From Castor canadensis (lineage: Eukaryota; Chordata; Mammalia; Rodentia; Castoridae), in assembly GCF_047511655.1 (NCBI RefSeq), contig NC_133392.1, forward strand, positions 25,992,001 through 26,056,000: DNA of 64,000 nucleotides, given 5' to 3'. A model generated the notes under the pieces. That model made no database searches. It saw only the letters and a program-made list of their open reading frames with translations, and was not told where the DNA came from. A program made the translations under genes and the position numbers. Below, piece after piece: positions 55,046 through 64,000 of the stretch. Each line of letters opens with the position of its first letter. Within the stretch, counting starts at the first letter, position 1.

Positions 55046-55465
55046 TCAGAGAGAGTGAGAAAATGAAGAAAATTATTGCTCATATTTTCAAACCTAGAAG
55101 CCCAGATGTCTGCAGATTCCATGAGGAAGTATTGTAAATTGGAAATAAAGTCCTTTTTTTTTTTTTTTTTTTTTTTGAGCTAGCTTGGCTCAGTGTCTAA
55201 TATCTGCAAACCAGATTCTTCTTAGCCAGGCACCATGCATATATTGTGAAGGAAGATTACTAAGTTGATCATAGTAAGTCAGATTGCTGGTTGATGACAG
55301 CTCAAATCCCAGTCAGATCACTGCAGTGGGAAAACCCCTTCTGCTAAGGCTTTCTCTGCTTGAGCTCACCTATTGGGTAAGAAACAATATGGGGGAATGT
55401 GGGCTACTTTAGACAGGGTGGATAGGGCTTGCACCCGAGCCAGACTTGATCTTGAGAGTCTCCAG

Positions 55466-55494
55466 TCTTTCACCTGGAAGAGACAGGTGAAAGA
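55466..55494. repeat. Perfect 11-bp inverted repeat, 7-base loop
   Basis: tctttcacctg (55466-55476) pairs exactly with caggtgaaaga (55484-55494). The function is unknown. Confidence 0.9.
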
Positions 55495-55676
55495 GACAGG
55501 ACCAAGAACAGTAATTTCTATGACATTTCTGAATAGAGAACTGAAATAAGAAGGAGGGGGTCGGTATCAAACCAAAACCAGACTCATATTTTTGGCTATT
55601 CGGGGCCTCTGGCTATTTTTAATGAAACCGCCTCTGAATTCCCCCAAGGGATTTTTTTTTTCTGTTCTTTTTGTCA

Positions 55677-55708
55677 TCCAGTGGCCAACTCAAGGTTTGG
55701 CCACTGGA
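55677..55708. repeat. Perfect 11-bp inverted repeat, 10-base loop
   Basis: tccagtggcca (55677-55687) pairs exactly with tggccactgga (55698-55708). It lies about 200 bases after the hairpin at 55466. Confidence 0.9.
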
Positions 55709-58700
55709 AAATCCAAGGGATTTTGAAAAAGAAAATCTGGGGTGTTTTATGGTTGAGATGGAACTATACAGACTGATCTTTTGTACCAAGATGATACTGG
55801 GAGGCCCTGTAAGGCAGAAATACACCTCCAGGTGTGTTCAGTGGCTGAGATTAAATGGTATAAAACCATCCAGTCTCTCATTTCTGAAGGTCTTAAAACA
55901 CAATGCACTAGTTTGGGGACCAGATGTCTGGGCAGAGTTAGGGATACAGCCTGGAGCTGGAGTTACAGAATATTTTTTTCCTCTGTGAATCTAATTATGT
56001 CTTTGGCCTCTTTGACTGTGCAAGTTACCAGATACTCTTCTGGTATTCCCAGGGTATGGTCATTTGCTAAGGCTGGAATTTCAAGTGATTCTATCAAAAA
56101 AAAAAAAAAAAAAAAAAAACCTGCCACACAAGAATCCTCACTAGATTGAAAGCTAAAATGGGAGGCTAAGACCCCCCCCCCAACAGTACAGTGTGGAGAG
56201 GCACTTGGAGAACTCGCTGATGAAAGTATGGTGTTGGGCATCAGACAGAAGTGGCTTCCACCGTCTGATGGTTTGGGGAGCACAGGGGCCTTGTAATTAT
56301 GGAATTCATGAACAATGGGGCTGAGCAGACAGGGCAATTCTGGGGCTTCATCCTGATTGCATTGTCTGGCAACCAAGAGAGAAGCCTGACCAGCAATTTA
56401 CTTCCCTGGGAAGTTGGCCTCCCTGTCTGCTCCAAATTCAGGGGAGATTATCAAGACGTGACCCAAATGTAGGCCTGGACATTAAGGCCAATTTGAGAAA
56501 GATAGAACCAGGAAGAAGGAAGGGGGTGTGGGGGAGGAGGAAGAGAAGGAGGAGGGGAGAAGAAACAGAGCAAGAAGTATGATCTGCAAAACGGCATCTT
56601 TTTCATGCCAGGCCCTCCTGTCTGTCCCTGTCAGAGGTCAGCCAGGGTCTTGAAGGGATACCACTCTGGCCAGTTTGTGGAGTTAGTGGTGCTAATACTA
56701 CTTTGACCAGGAGGGGGCCCAAATGTCACTCAAATTTGCACACCTCTAGTTAATAGAGCTTGGAAGGGACAAGAAGCCCTCAGAAGGGAAGTCACTCCAA
56801 GACTGGTCTGTGATTGATCAAGGCCTAGAACCCAACTTGTATAAGCTCTGCTTCGAGACTGTTTTCCATCTCTTCTTAGGCATCACTTAGCAACAGCCAC
56901 ATCTACAAATATCTGCTGAGATCCCAATAAGTTAAAAAAAGCAGTCATTTATTGAGTGTACAACCCATATAATGCCTTATGCTGGGTGTGAGTGTGTGGC
57001 AGGTAGCAGAGTGGCAGCAGTGCTGGGAGTGTGGTGAGGAGAGAAAGGGTGGGGTCAAGGTCTAAGTTCATGGTCCTTAAAGCCCTCACAGGTTTCTTAT
57101 GGCTTTGAAGTTACAACCTAAGCACAGGAAAGTTAAATAACAATAGAAAATATAAATGAGGTTCATACAGTAGAGTCAGGGGACAGAGACAATGTGTGAT
57201 TAGAAACCAAATGAATGACTGCAGGTGCCATGACATTTGCGGGGATGAAGCTTAGTGCTTAGTTTAGTGTTGAGCAGTTTTCGGTGCCTCCCTGGATATT
57301 GTGTTCTTTGGGGTGGCCTGAAGACCCTGGGAGAGGAGGTGGGGTGGGCTCTGCATATGGGGATAAGCTTTGCGTGTACATGGAAGACCATGGAGACACA
57401 CAGGACCCTTTTCCTGGAGAAGGGTCCAGTCTTCCTTGCTGGGGACTCCAGACAACTTGTGTGAATGAAGAATTGGAACCAAGGGACCCGGAGTTTAAGG
57501 GCATACAACAGTGTGCACCTGCAGGTGTTAGGACACGTGCCAAGTATGTTCTTTAAATGAACTCTTCTTACCTGTGAACAGGTATGTAAACATGGGGGAG
57601 GGAAAGACGGCTGGTCTGGGACTAATGAGTTGTTAGCATTGGGCCACTTGCTTGGTTTCTCTTGGTCTGAGTTTGTTCCTTTGTGAAATTAGAGGAATGG
57701 TCCTTTCCAGTTGGAAAATTCTTTGATTCTAAGCATTCTACAATTACCTATTATTGAAAAATCAGATTTTCAGATGTTAATTTGGATCTTTATTTTAGGT
57801 CCTCCTTCCCTTATTTATCCTAAACTTTTTCTTTTTTCATTTTTGTAATTGTGTTTTGTCATTTGAACTCACACAGTGTTGTGGATTAGAGTCATCCCCA
57901 ATTCATGGATGGAGGTGGCAAAATAGAGCTTTACCTAATCCTCTCCAGCACCAGTGCTTTGAGTTTCCATCACAGACCATCTTCTATTCCTGCTCTGAGC
58001 CAAGCACGGTGGGTATTTAACAAATGATGCTCAGGCCCTGTCTTCAAAGCAACTCCAGCCAGTTTGTCATTTGGAGGGAGTGCCAGACACATGGGAGGCA
58101 TGCCATCAATGTCTGTTAAATCGAAGGAATTCCTGAGGCACTGTTGGGAAAGACGTCTTCAAGAGGTCAATGTGTACACAGGGAATGGACGCCTGCATCA
58201 TTTTATCATCCTTAAAGACCCTTTCTCTCATGGGTTTAAGTAACCTCTGCCCACCTCATCCCAGAGCTCTTGGCATTGTGGAGTTGGTGTTGAGGGGTGG
58301 TGCTCAAAGCACCTCCCTCCAATTGAGGTGCTTTGGAAGCAAACGGGGAAGTTGAGTGTATGTTCAACTTGTACTTGAGGATCCAAATTTAAGAGATGTC
58401 ATGTTGCCTCAAGTTTCTCAGGTAGGAAAAAGGCCAACACAGGCAGGCAAACCTCCTGTCTTGGGGGAAGTGGGATGGCATAGACCCTCTCTCCCAAGAC
58501 TTGTGTCTGGCATCTTGTTCAGTGTAGACTCAGATCCAGGAGGACGAGGAGGGTGGATAGGAGAGTTCCCTTGCTGTCTTGGTTGAGCCAACTGCTCTGA
58601 TTCCCAAGGGGACCCAGGGTAAGCTAAGCCCCCCTCCTTCCCTTTCCCTAAAACAGCCTGAGGGCCTATTCTAGGTCTGCCTCCCACCCCTGCAGAGAAC

Positions 58701-59947
58701 AAACCTTGCTCAGGAGAGCAGATCCTTGGCTCCAGCTTTTTCCATCAACCAAGCATCACTGCCAGGTCACCCTCCTCCAGGACTCCAGCTCCAGCATCCA
58801 CAAGGGTTCTCTACCATCCCCTCTGATGGAGAAGACCGTGCCTGGCCTCAAGATCTCTCATGGCCTGGACCCTTGCACCAATCTGTCTTTATTTCCTTCT
58901 CCTGTGACATTGGTCTGTGTCCTTGCACCCTTCCCCAAGAAGGCGGAGCATGGTAGGGTACTCTGTGCCCAAAAAACGTGGGACTAAAAGATTAGTATAG
59001 AGTTCTGGCCGTGCAAAGAAAAAAACCACACACAATCACAAAACTCTTTGCCCCCATTTCAGATGTTTCCCATTGGTCCATAGTCACAAAGCGTTATTGT
59101 GATTGTGAAACAATTGGATTAGTTGTGAAAATACTCCCCCTTCAAAAATTCGAAAGTAGAATGGAAAAAAAATGTTGAAATAGATGGGGGAAAAAAGCTA
59201 AATTGAATTAAAAAGAACTGTGCTCCAAGTCCGGAGATGGACAAGCGGCTTGGAAAGTCGGTTTTCCAGACCAGAGAAGGAGGGGTGGTGAGAAAGCCAG
59301 AGCCTGGAGCTAATGAAGAGCTGGCCCCCAACCCAGTGGATTTTCCCACCATTGTGTGCTCCCTGCCCTGTCGCCAGCTCTGGGAGGGCCTCAAGGGAGC
59401 CCTGGGCTTAAGGCAACGGTGTTATGCCGAGTCTGTAACCTTGTCATTGGTAAATGATGTCACAGGTTAGTTACACAGACCCAGATAGATGGACGACTGA
59501 GGCAGCGGATCAATGGATCCCATTTCCGGGGAGAATTCACCCTTTGCGACCCGCAGAGGGACAGGTGGTTCATCAAAAGAAGCTCTTCTCGATTCCCTGC
59601 TCCTCCTGGGGTGCTGGGAAGTAACAGCCGGGTAATAAACTACTTTTCATTCGCAAGACGTGGGGATAACAGTGGTAGGGGGACAGAAAGGTGGCGACAA
59701 GAACGCACGGAGACAGAAAGCCAGGATGGGGGAGGGCTGCGTTCCCTTCCTCAGCGCCTCCTCCCACCGAAGCCACCGAGTTTTGGTGTGGGGAGCACCA
59801 GCCCAGGGCAGCGTCAGGCCGCTGGCTGCGCTCTGGGCTCGGGTAGGGGCGCGCAGGCTCGGCCCTGCCATTCGGAGGGGCCGGGCAGCAGCCCCTCGCG
59901 GTCGCCCCGAGCCCCTCCCCCGGCCCGGAGCCCCTCCCCTCGCGCTT

Positions 59948-59980
59948 CCCCTCCCCTCCCCTCCCCTGTCCTCCCCTCCC
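59948..59980 (-). promoter_or_regulatory. G-quadruplex-type tract upstream of SH3PXD2A
   Basis: On the + strand there are four C4 runs separated by single T (59948-59966), then two more C runs (73-76 and 78-80 of the same line). The minus strand therefore has G4 runs with one-base loops, the most stable kind of quadruplex motif. Its effect on the promoter is inference. Confidence 0.8.
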
Positions 59981-60436
59981 TTCACTTTCCTGGCTGCCTG
60001 CGGGGCCCGGCCTCCGCCTCCTGCGCGCACAGCCTCCGCCAGCGCCGAGCCCCCGGAGCCCGAGCTCGGCGAAGGGGCGCCGCCGGCCGCTCCCCCGCGC
60101 ACTGACAGCAGGTTCGGGGCCCCCGCCCCGTGTCCTTGCCGGCGGGACACACCCCCGGCCCTCCTCTCCTCCGCCAGTTCCCGCCGGACCCACGGGGCGG
60201 CGGAGAGACCAGGCGGCCGAGCCGGAGCACGGCGGCGGCGGCGCGGGAGGGAAGGGGCGCGCGGCAGGCCCACGGGAGCCGCCCGGGGCGCACGGAGCCC
60301 GCGTGCCCTCCGAGACTGTCGCCCGCCTCGGAGGCGTCCCTGTGGACCCCGAGAACCCGGGCTGCGATCGGTGAACCGGACCGGGGTGGCGGGTGGCCGC
60401 TGGGACCCAGGCAGCTGGAGAAGGAACCCGGCCGGG

Positions 60437-60448
60437 ATGAGAAGGTGA
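60437..60448 (+). CDS. Four-codon uORF (Met-Arg-Arg-stop) in SH3PXD2A 5' UTR
   Basis: ATG at 60437 is followed by AGA AGG TGA. It is the only ATG between about 59990 and the SH3PXD2A start codon. It has G at -3, a moderate initiation context, and ends 35 bases before the main ATG, in another frame. It is present in the transcript only if transcription starts upstream of 60437, which the gene model suggests. Confidence 0.6.
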   Translation: MRR

Positions 60449-60483
60449 CGCCGCCGGAGGGCGCCACTCGCTTTGTGGGGAAG

Positions 60484-60555
60484 ATGCTCGCCTACTGCGT
60501 GCAAGATGCCACCGTGGTGGACGTGGAGAAGCGGAGGAACCCCTCCAAGCACTAT
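60484..60555 (+). CDS. SH3PXD2A: SH3PXD2A (TKS5/FISH) exon 1: residues 1-24, start of PX domain
   Basis: SH3PXD2A is a Src-substrate adaptor with an N-terminal PX domain and five SH3 domains. It binds phosphoinositides and organises podosomes and invadopodia, where it couples Src, NOX-derived ROS and matrix proteases. This exon encodes MLAYCVQDATVV, then DVEKRRNPSKHY, identical to the human start as I recall it. It stops in phase 0 at donor gtgagt (60556). The ATG has A at -3. The remaining exons, including the rest of the PX domain and all SH3 domains, lie beyond the window; intron 1 of the human gene is very long. Confidence 0.95.
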
Positions 60556-61851
60556 GTGAGTACTGTCCCCACTGCCCCCATGGCGGGTGGTAGGTAACCA
60601 GGGCCCCGGGTGGTCCCGGACCTCTGAGTCCCCAGGGCAACCCTGGGCTTGGACTTTCTTCGCAGGGCGGCGATCTCCAGGAAGCCTTTTCTGTCCTTCC
60701 TTCACTCCCCTCTCCAAGGTTTCTTTTTTTGGCATTGGAATTGGCAAGTGGCTGCCCTTGTCTGTTATAACGGTGAAGTCATGTGTCCGCCTGAGCTTTG
60801 ATGGATGGTGGGGGGAGTTTTCGTCAGCCCCTCGCTAAGCCGCTCTGTTGGGAAAGAGCATCTTCCAGGAGCTCCCTGGGGACGCGGGTCGCTCCAGCGC
60901 ACTCTGCCCGGGATGCTTTCAGAGGCGCCCGGGAACCACCGCCTGGCGCTCTGCCTCCAACGTTTGCCGTCTCTGCCTGTTCAGACCCGGGTCTGGGGGC
61001 AGAAGGAAGCCCCGTACCCCCTGTTCCCTCCACTCGCAGCACAGAGCTTTGATTTCCTTCTTAAAGCCATTGTGTCCCGCGGTGTGAGGGGAATTGTGGC
61101 TTTTCCTTTTATCCCTCCTCTGGACGTGACCCGTAGCCGGGGTCATTTCCTCTTAAGTGATGCTCCATCTCCAGACACAGGAGGCAAATGTTGGCTGTGG
61201 TCTCTGAGGACCGGCTTGCCCGTCCCTCCCCCTTCCTTCCCCAAAATTAATGAGAAGGGTCTAAGGTTGACCTGGCTGGGCTCCAGGGTCTGTGACAGTC
61301 TGCTTTCATCTCAGCCGGTCCTGTCTTCCCATCCTTCACACCTCAGGAAGTAAACACGTTGTCCTTGCTGCTTAAGGATGCCTGTCTGAGCTTCCTCTCC
61401 TGGAGTCCAGATAGACCCACAGTTTAGTATCCAAAGCACAGGGGACATGGGGACAGCAGGGCAGCGTCTTATTTGCAAATTAGGCATTTAGAGGAGCATT
61501 TAGAATACTCAAAGCATTAATTTTAACAATTAAAACAGGCTGTTGGTTGTTGCCCTAGATCACACGTTGGTCTCTGAAGTGCCTTTTTTTTCTCTGTTGG
61601 TAAGGGGGCTGGGGTTTGCAGTAATGCCAGCCTCAGGCTACTCTTTCTGCCTGGATCACAGCAGCTCTCTGAAGAGGGGGTTATTTAGGTTGAATGTGGG
61701 GCTGGGCTCTGGTTAGGGAGAAGATAAAAATGACCAGACAGGGAGGTAGACCTGAGGGGGATGTTCCCTGACATAGTCAGGGAGTTGGTCCATTTGTGTC
61801 ATTTAGTGTGGCAAGTGTCTTCCACTACCATTACAAGAAAAGTCCTTTGGG

Positions 61852-61945
61852 GGCCGGGGTTGTAGCTCAATGGTAGAGCACTTGCCTAGTATGCTTGAAG
61901 TCTTGGATTCTGTCCCAAGCAGAGAGAGAGAAAAAAGAAAGAAAA
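61852..61945 (+). repeat. ID element (standard rodent type)
   Basis: 'gggccggggttgtagctcaa', 'tggtagagcacttgcctagt' and 'cttggattctgtcccaagca' match the tRNA-Ala-like rodent ID element more closely than the tails of the composites do. It ends in a GA/A-rich tail. Confidence 0.88.
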
Positions 61946-62329
61946 CTTTTGCAGGGCTTGGGTCACCAGGTGGTCACCCTGCTCCAAGGACAGATGCCCA
62001 TTTGTACATTCCAGAGTTTAGTACCCAGCCAGCCTTCCCAACCTCCCTTCTCAAGTGTTGTAGGCTAAGTTCTAAGGGTTCTCCTTTCTAGCTCTGGGCT
62101 GAGGCTGGCACTGCTTTCAACAGATGGCACTCTCTGCTCCAGGCACATGCTTTTCCAGCTCTGGATTTTAGATGAAACATCAAGTTTGAGCACTGACCAA
62201 GTAAGTCCAAGATTGCAAATACAAGACACACACTGGCCACATATCAAGAATATTGCTAACAAGATCAGGGGCTTGCTGCAGGCTGTGTTGTATTGAAAGA
62301 TGGCTCCGTGCTGGGGACTCTGAAGTTAG

Positions 62330-62530
62330 GTGGTTTGGTTCAAAGGCTGGCTCAGCCTTGGGCATGCTCTTCAAACTTCTGTGGCCCTCAGTTTCCTCTT
62401 TTTTAAAGTGAAGGTAATAATAGGACGTACTTCATAGTGCTGTCTGGAGAATTACATGAGGTCACCCATCATCAATTCCGGGCATGTACCAAGCCCTCAT
62501 TAAATGGCAGCTGACTGTTGGTGAGATTCT
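62330..62530 (-). repeat. MIR, antisense
   Basis: 'gccctcagtttcctcttttt', 'gaaggtaataataggacgta' and 'cattaaatggcagctgactg' follow the antisense MIR from core to 3' end. Confidence 0.8.
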
Positions 62531-62778
62531 GACTAAGAAAATATTACTGAAAAGCAGCTATTAATGGTCTGGCAAAAAGGAAGAAAGACTTTGGGTTTTA
62601 GGATTGATAATAGTGTGTACTATGTGGAAAATACAAAAGAAGTTCTGTCCCATTCCCTCAAAATGATCATTTCCTCCCCTTTTACAGACAAAGTGTTTCC
62701 TGGGACATCTTCATTTCCCGAGTAAGAATGGATGACATGATGTTTGGGGCCGGAGATGATGTCACTGAGCAGATGGGG

Positions 62779-62932
62779 CCATACAGAGTTCTGTTTTGTG
62801 TGTGTGTGTTTTTTTTTTTTTTGGTGGTACTGGGGTTTGAACTCAGGGTTTCATGCAGGCTCTCTGCATGAGAGCACTAAGCAGGCACTCTACCATTTGA
62901 GCCACTCTCCTAGCCCTCCATACAGAGTTCTG
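62779..62932 (-). repeat. ID-like SINE, antisense, with perfect 15-bp target duplication
   Basis: ccatacagagttctg occurs at 62779-62793 and 62918-62932. Between them are a TG/T tail, 'tactggggtttgaactcagg' and 'ctctaccatttgagccactc'. The body carries extra bases with a small hairpin (tcatgca...tgcatga, about 62853-62873), which is not seen in the other copies. Confidence 0.95.
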
Positions 62933-63019
62933 AACCGAGGTTCTAGAATACAACAAAAGGAGAAAGTATTGTATACTGTGGAATTGTGGAGCTGATAGGG
63001 ACCCACAAACTCAAATGGC

Positions 63020-63090
63020 TCAACCCCTTTATCTTATAGATGAGGAAACTGAGAGTCCGAGGGGTGACTTGCAGCACAGCTAGCCACAGT
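63020..63090 (+). repeat. MIR fragment
   Basis: 'cccctttatcttatagatga' and 'ggaaactgagagtccgaggg' match the MIR core start. Confidence 0.65.
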
Positions 63091-64000
63091 GCCTGTGGTA
63101 TGGGTTTTGTGCATCAAAGGTACCCTGTGTCTGGTTGAGGTTGACTAGGAAGCCAAATATTGATGGTGGAGAGTTTGCTACACATTTGGGGCATTGATGC
63201 ATAACATAAGAGTGTCCAATAAGAGAAATGGTCCAGTGGGACTCTGAGGGTGGGAGTCCCCTCCCTCTTTGTCCTTGTACAGTGGACACCACACAGCCAA
63301 AGGTCAAGTGTACTGTGTAGGACACTCTGGTGTGGTCAGCTGGCAGGACATGCTGCACCCAAGTTGTGTACGTCTGGTAACTTCTACTGGAGAAGCATGC
63401 ATCCTACCAGCCTCCCCTCCACTGGTGGTGAATACTGAGCCTGTGGTTTGGTAAATTGCAGAGCAGAGAGGTTTTATGGGATGTGCACATTAGCCAGAGT
63501 TCGCTGATGAGAGAGGCCTGGGGCCCAAGCAGGAGGAGCTGCACTGGCTCCAGAGGGCTGGGAACACAAGCAAAGGTTTGCTCAGGACATCCGGCCAAGG
63601 GTGTGCTCATCCCCATGAGGAGGAGGAGCTGCCGAGGCACCAGGGATCTGGTGCTTTGGGTCTGTTTATGAAAGGCAGGCAAGTAGCCTGCGTCCTCCAT
63701 GGTGTGCATGGTGCTGCCAGCCTTTGGCCTCCTTCCTCTCTGCCAGTGGGGTGGGGTAGGGAAGGGTTAGCAGCTGCTGCCTTTGTCCAGCTCTCTGGAG
63801 GAGCTGGGCCCCTCTCCTATCCCATCTCATAAGCTGCCCCTCAGGAGACCTTAAGTCAACTAAACTAGCTTGGGCTTCAGACCACTATCTTTAAAGTGGT
63901 CCTGCTGATGCTAAATGCAACTGCAGGTGCCTCCCTGGAAAGTTTCCCAACAGGGATGCGAGTTCAGGTTCATGTCATTCTTTGCATTCACATGCTCGTA

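Larger units (their letters stand above)
50000..55060. other. Intergenic DNA, part 4
   Basis: L2 remnants, B1 and composite SINEs, and a purine/pyrimidine-asymmetric patch. No gene is supported. 52800-53155, 53800-54150 and 54345-54715 show nothing I can name. Confidence 0.65.
55060..59780. other. Intergenic DNA, part 5, upstream of SH3PXD2A
   Basis: This is the least repeat-rich part of the intergenic region. I recognise a 20-base T run (55157-55176), two perfect hairpins (55466-55494 and 55677-55708), an A run (56097-56119) and nothing else. The open frames here are short and carry no motif I know. The part 58950-59780 is the region proximal to the SH3PXD2A promoter. Confidence 0.6.
59780..60570 (+). 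promoter_or_regulatory. SH3PXD2A: CpG-island promoter and 5' UTR of SH3PXD2A
   Basis: About 800 bases of very GC-rich, CpG-dense DNA end at the first coding exon of SH3PXD2A. No TATA box is seen. A C-rich tract at 59931-59980 could bind Sp/KLF or MAZ-type factors. The start of transcription is probably between about 59950 and 60200 but cannot be fixed here. This promoter would drive the long, PX-containing isoform; the short isoforms known in other mammals start at promoters further downstream, outside this window. Confidence 0.85.
60556..64000 (+). other. SH3PXD2A intron 1 (5' part)
   Basis: Intron starting with gtgagt and running off the window. The first 600 bases remain GC-rich. It contains an ID element, a MIR in antisense, a young antisense ID-like SINE and a MIR-like trace near 63020-63090. 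The stretches 60600-61850, 61945-62325 and 63090-64000 have no recognisable gene. Confidence 0.85.

Noticed and set aside
57200-57556. Overlapping frames of 69-102 codons on both strands
   Set aside because: No domain, no splice context and similar openness on both strands; best seen as non-coding unique DNA.
59573-60747. Two overlapping minus-strand open frames of 355 and 366 codons across the SH3PXD2A CpG island
   Set aside because: They are Arg/Pro/Gly-rich in all frames, as expected from GC-rich DNA with few stops. They are antisense to a known exon and have no recognisable domain.

Overview
This is mammalian genomic DNA, almost certainly from a rodent. It has split genes with GT-AG introns, two CpG-island promoters, B1-like SINEs and very many SINEs with an ID-like (tRNA-Ala-type) tail. 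Many of these SINEs are composites: one or two B1/Alu-like monomers joined to an ID-like unit that ends in a 'gttcaaaccccagtacc' box and an A tail. From memory this composite type fits castorimorph rodents, with beaver (Castor) the best guess. The species call is an inference; the rodent call is firm.

Layout. Positions 130-460 hold a CpG-island promoter. Positions 1184-31023 carry the complete coding part of STN1 (OBFC1) on the + strand, in nine coding exons. STN1 is the OB-fold subunit of the CTC1-STN1-TEN1 (CST) complex, which binds single-stranded telomeric DNA and recruits DNA polymerase alpha-primase for C-strand fill-in. The joined exons give 369 residues (human 368) with every junction in phase. 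A likely poly(A) signal lies at 31820. Positions 31846 to about 59780 are intergenic and made mostly of nested SINEs, old L1 and L2 pieces, a MER5A-like element, simple repeats and unrecognised unique DNA. From about 59780 to 60570 there is a second, strong CpG island with the first coding exon of SH3PXD2A (TKS5) at 60484-60555. It encodes the first 24 residues of the long, PX-domain isoform. The window ends inside intron 1 of SH3PXD2A.

Gene order and orientation (STN1, then SH3PXD2A on the same strand) match human 10q24.33, where SLK lies on the other side of STN1. The two genes are neighbours but act in different processes: telomere maintenance and replication restart for STN1, podosome and invadopodium scaffolding for SH3PXD2A.

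I found no evidence for an undescribed biological system. The points most worth checking are two tandem splice acceptors in STN1 (exons 5 and 7), a four-codon uORF and a C4T quadruplex-type tract at the SH3PXD2A promoter, a CpG-preserving SINE beside the STN1 island, a 5'-truncated L1 with a perfect 17-bp target duplication, an inverted SINE pair, and several perfect hairpins in non-coding DNA.
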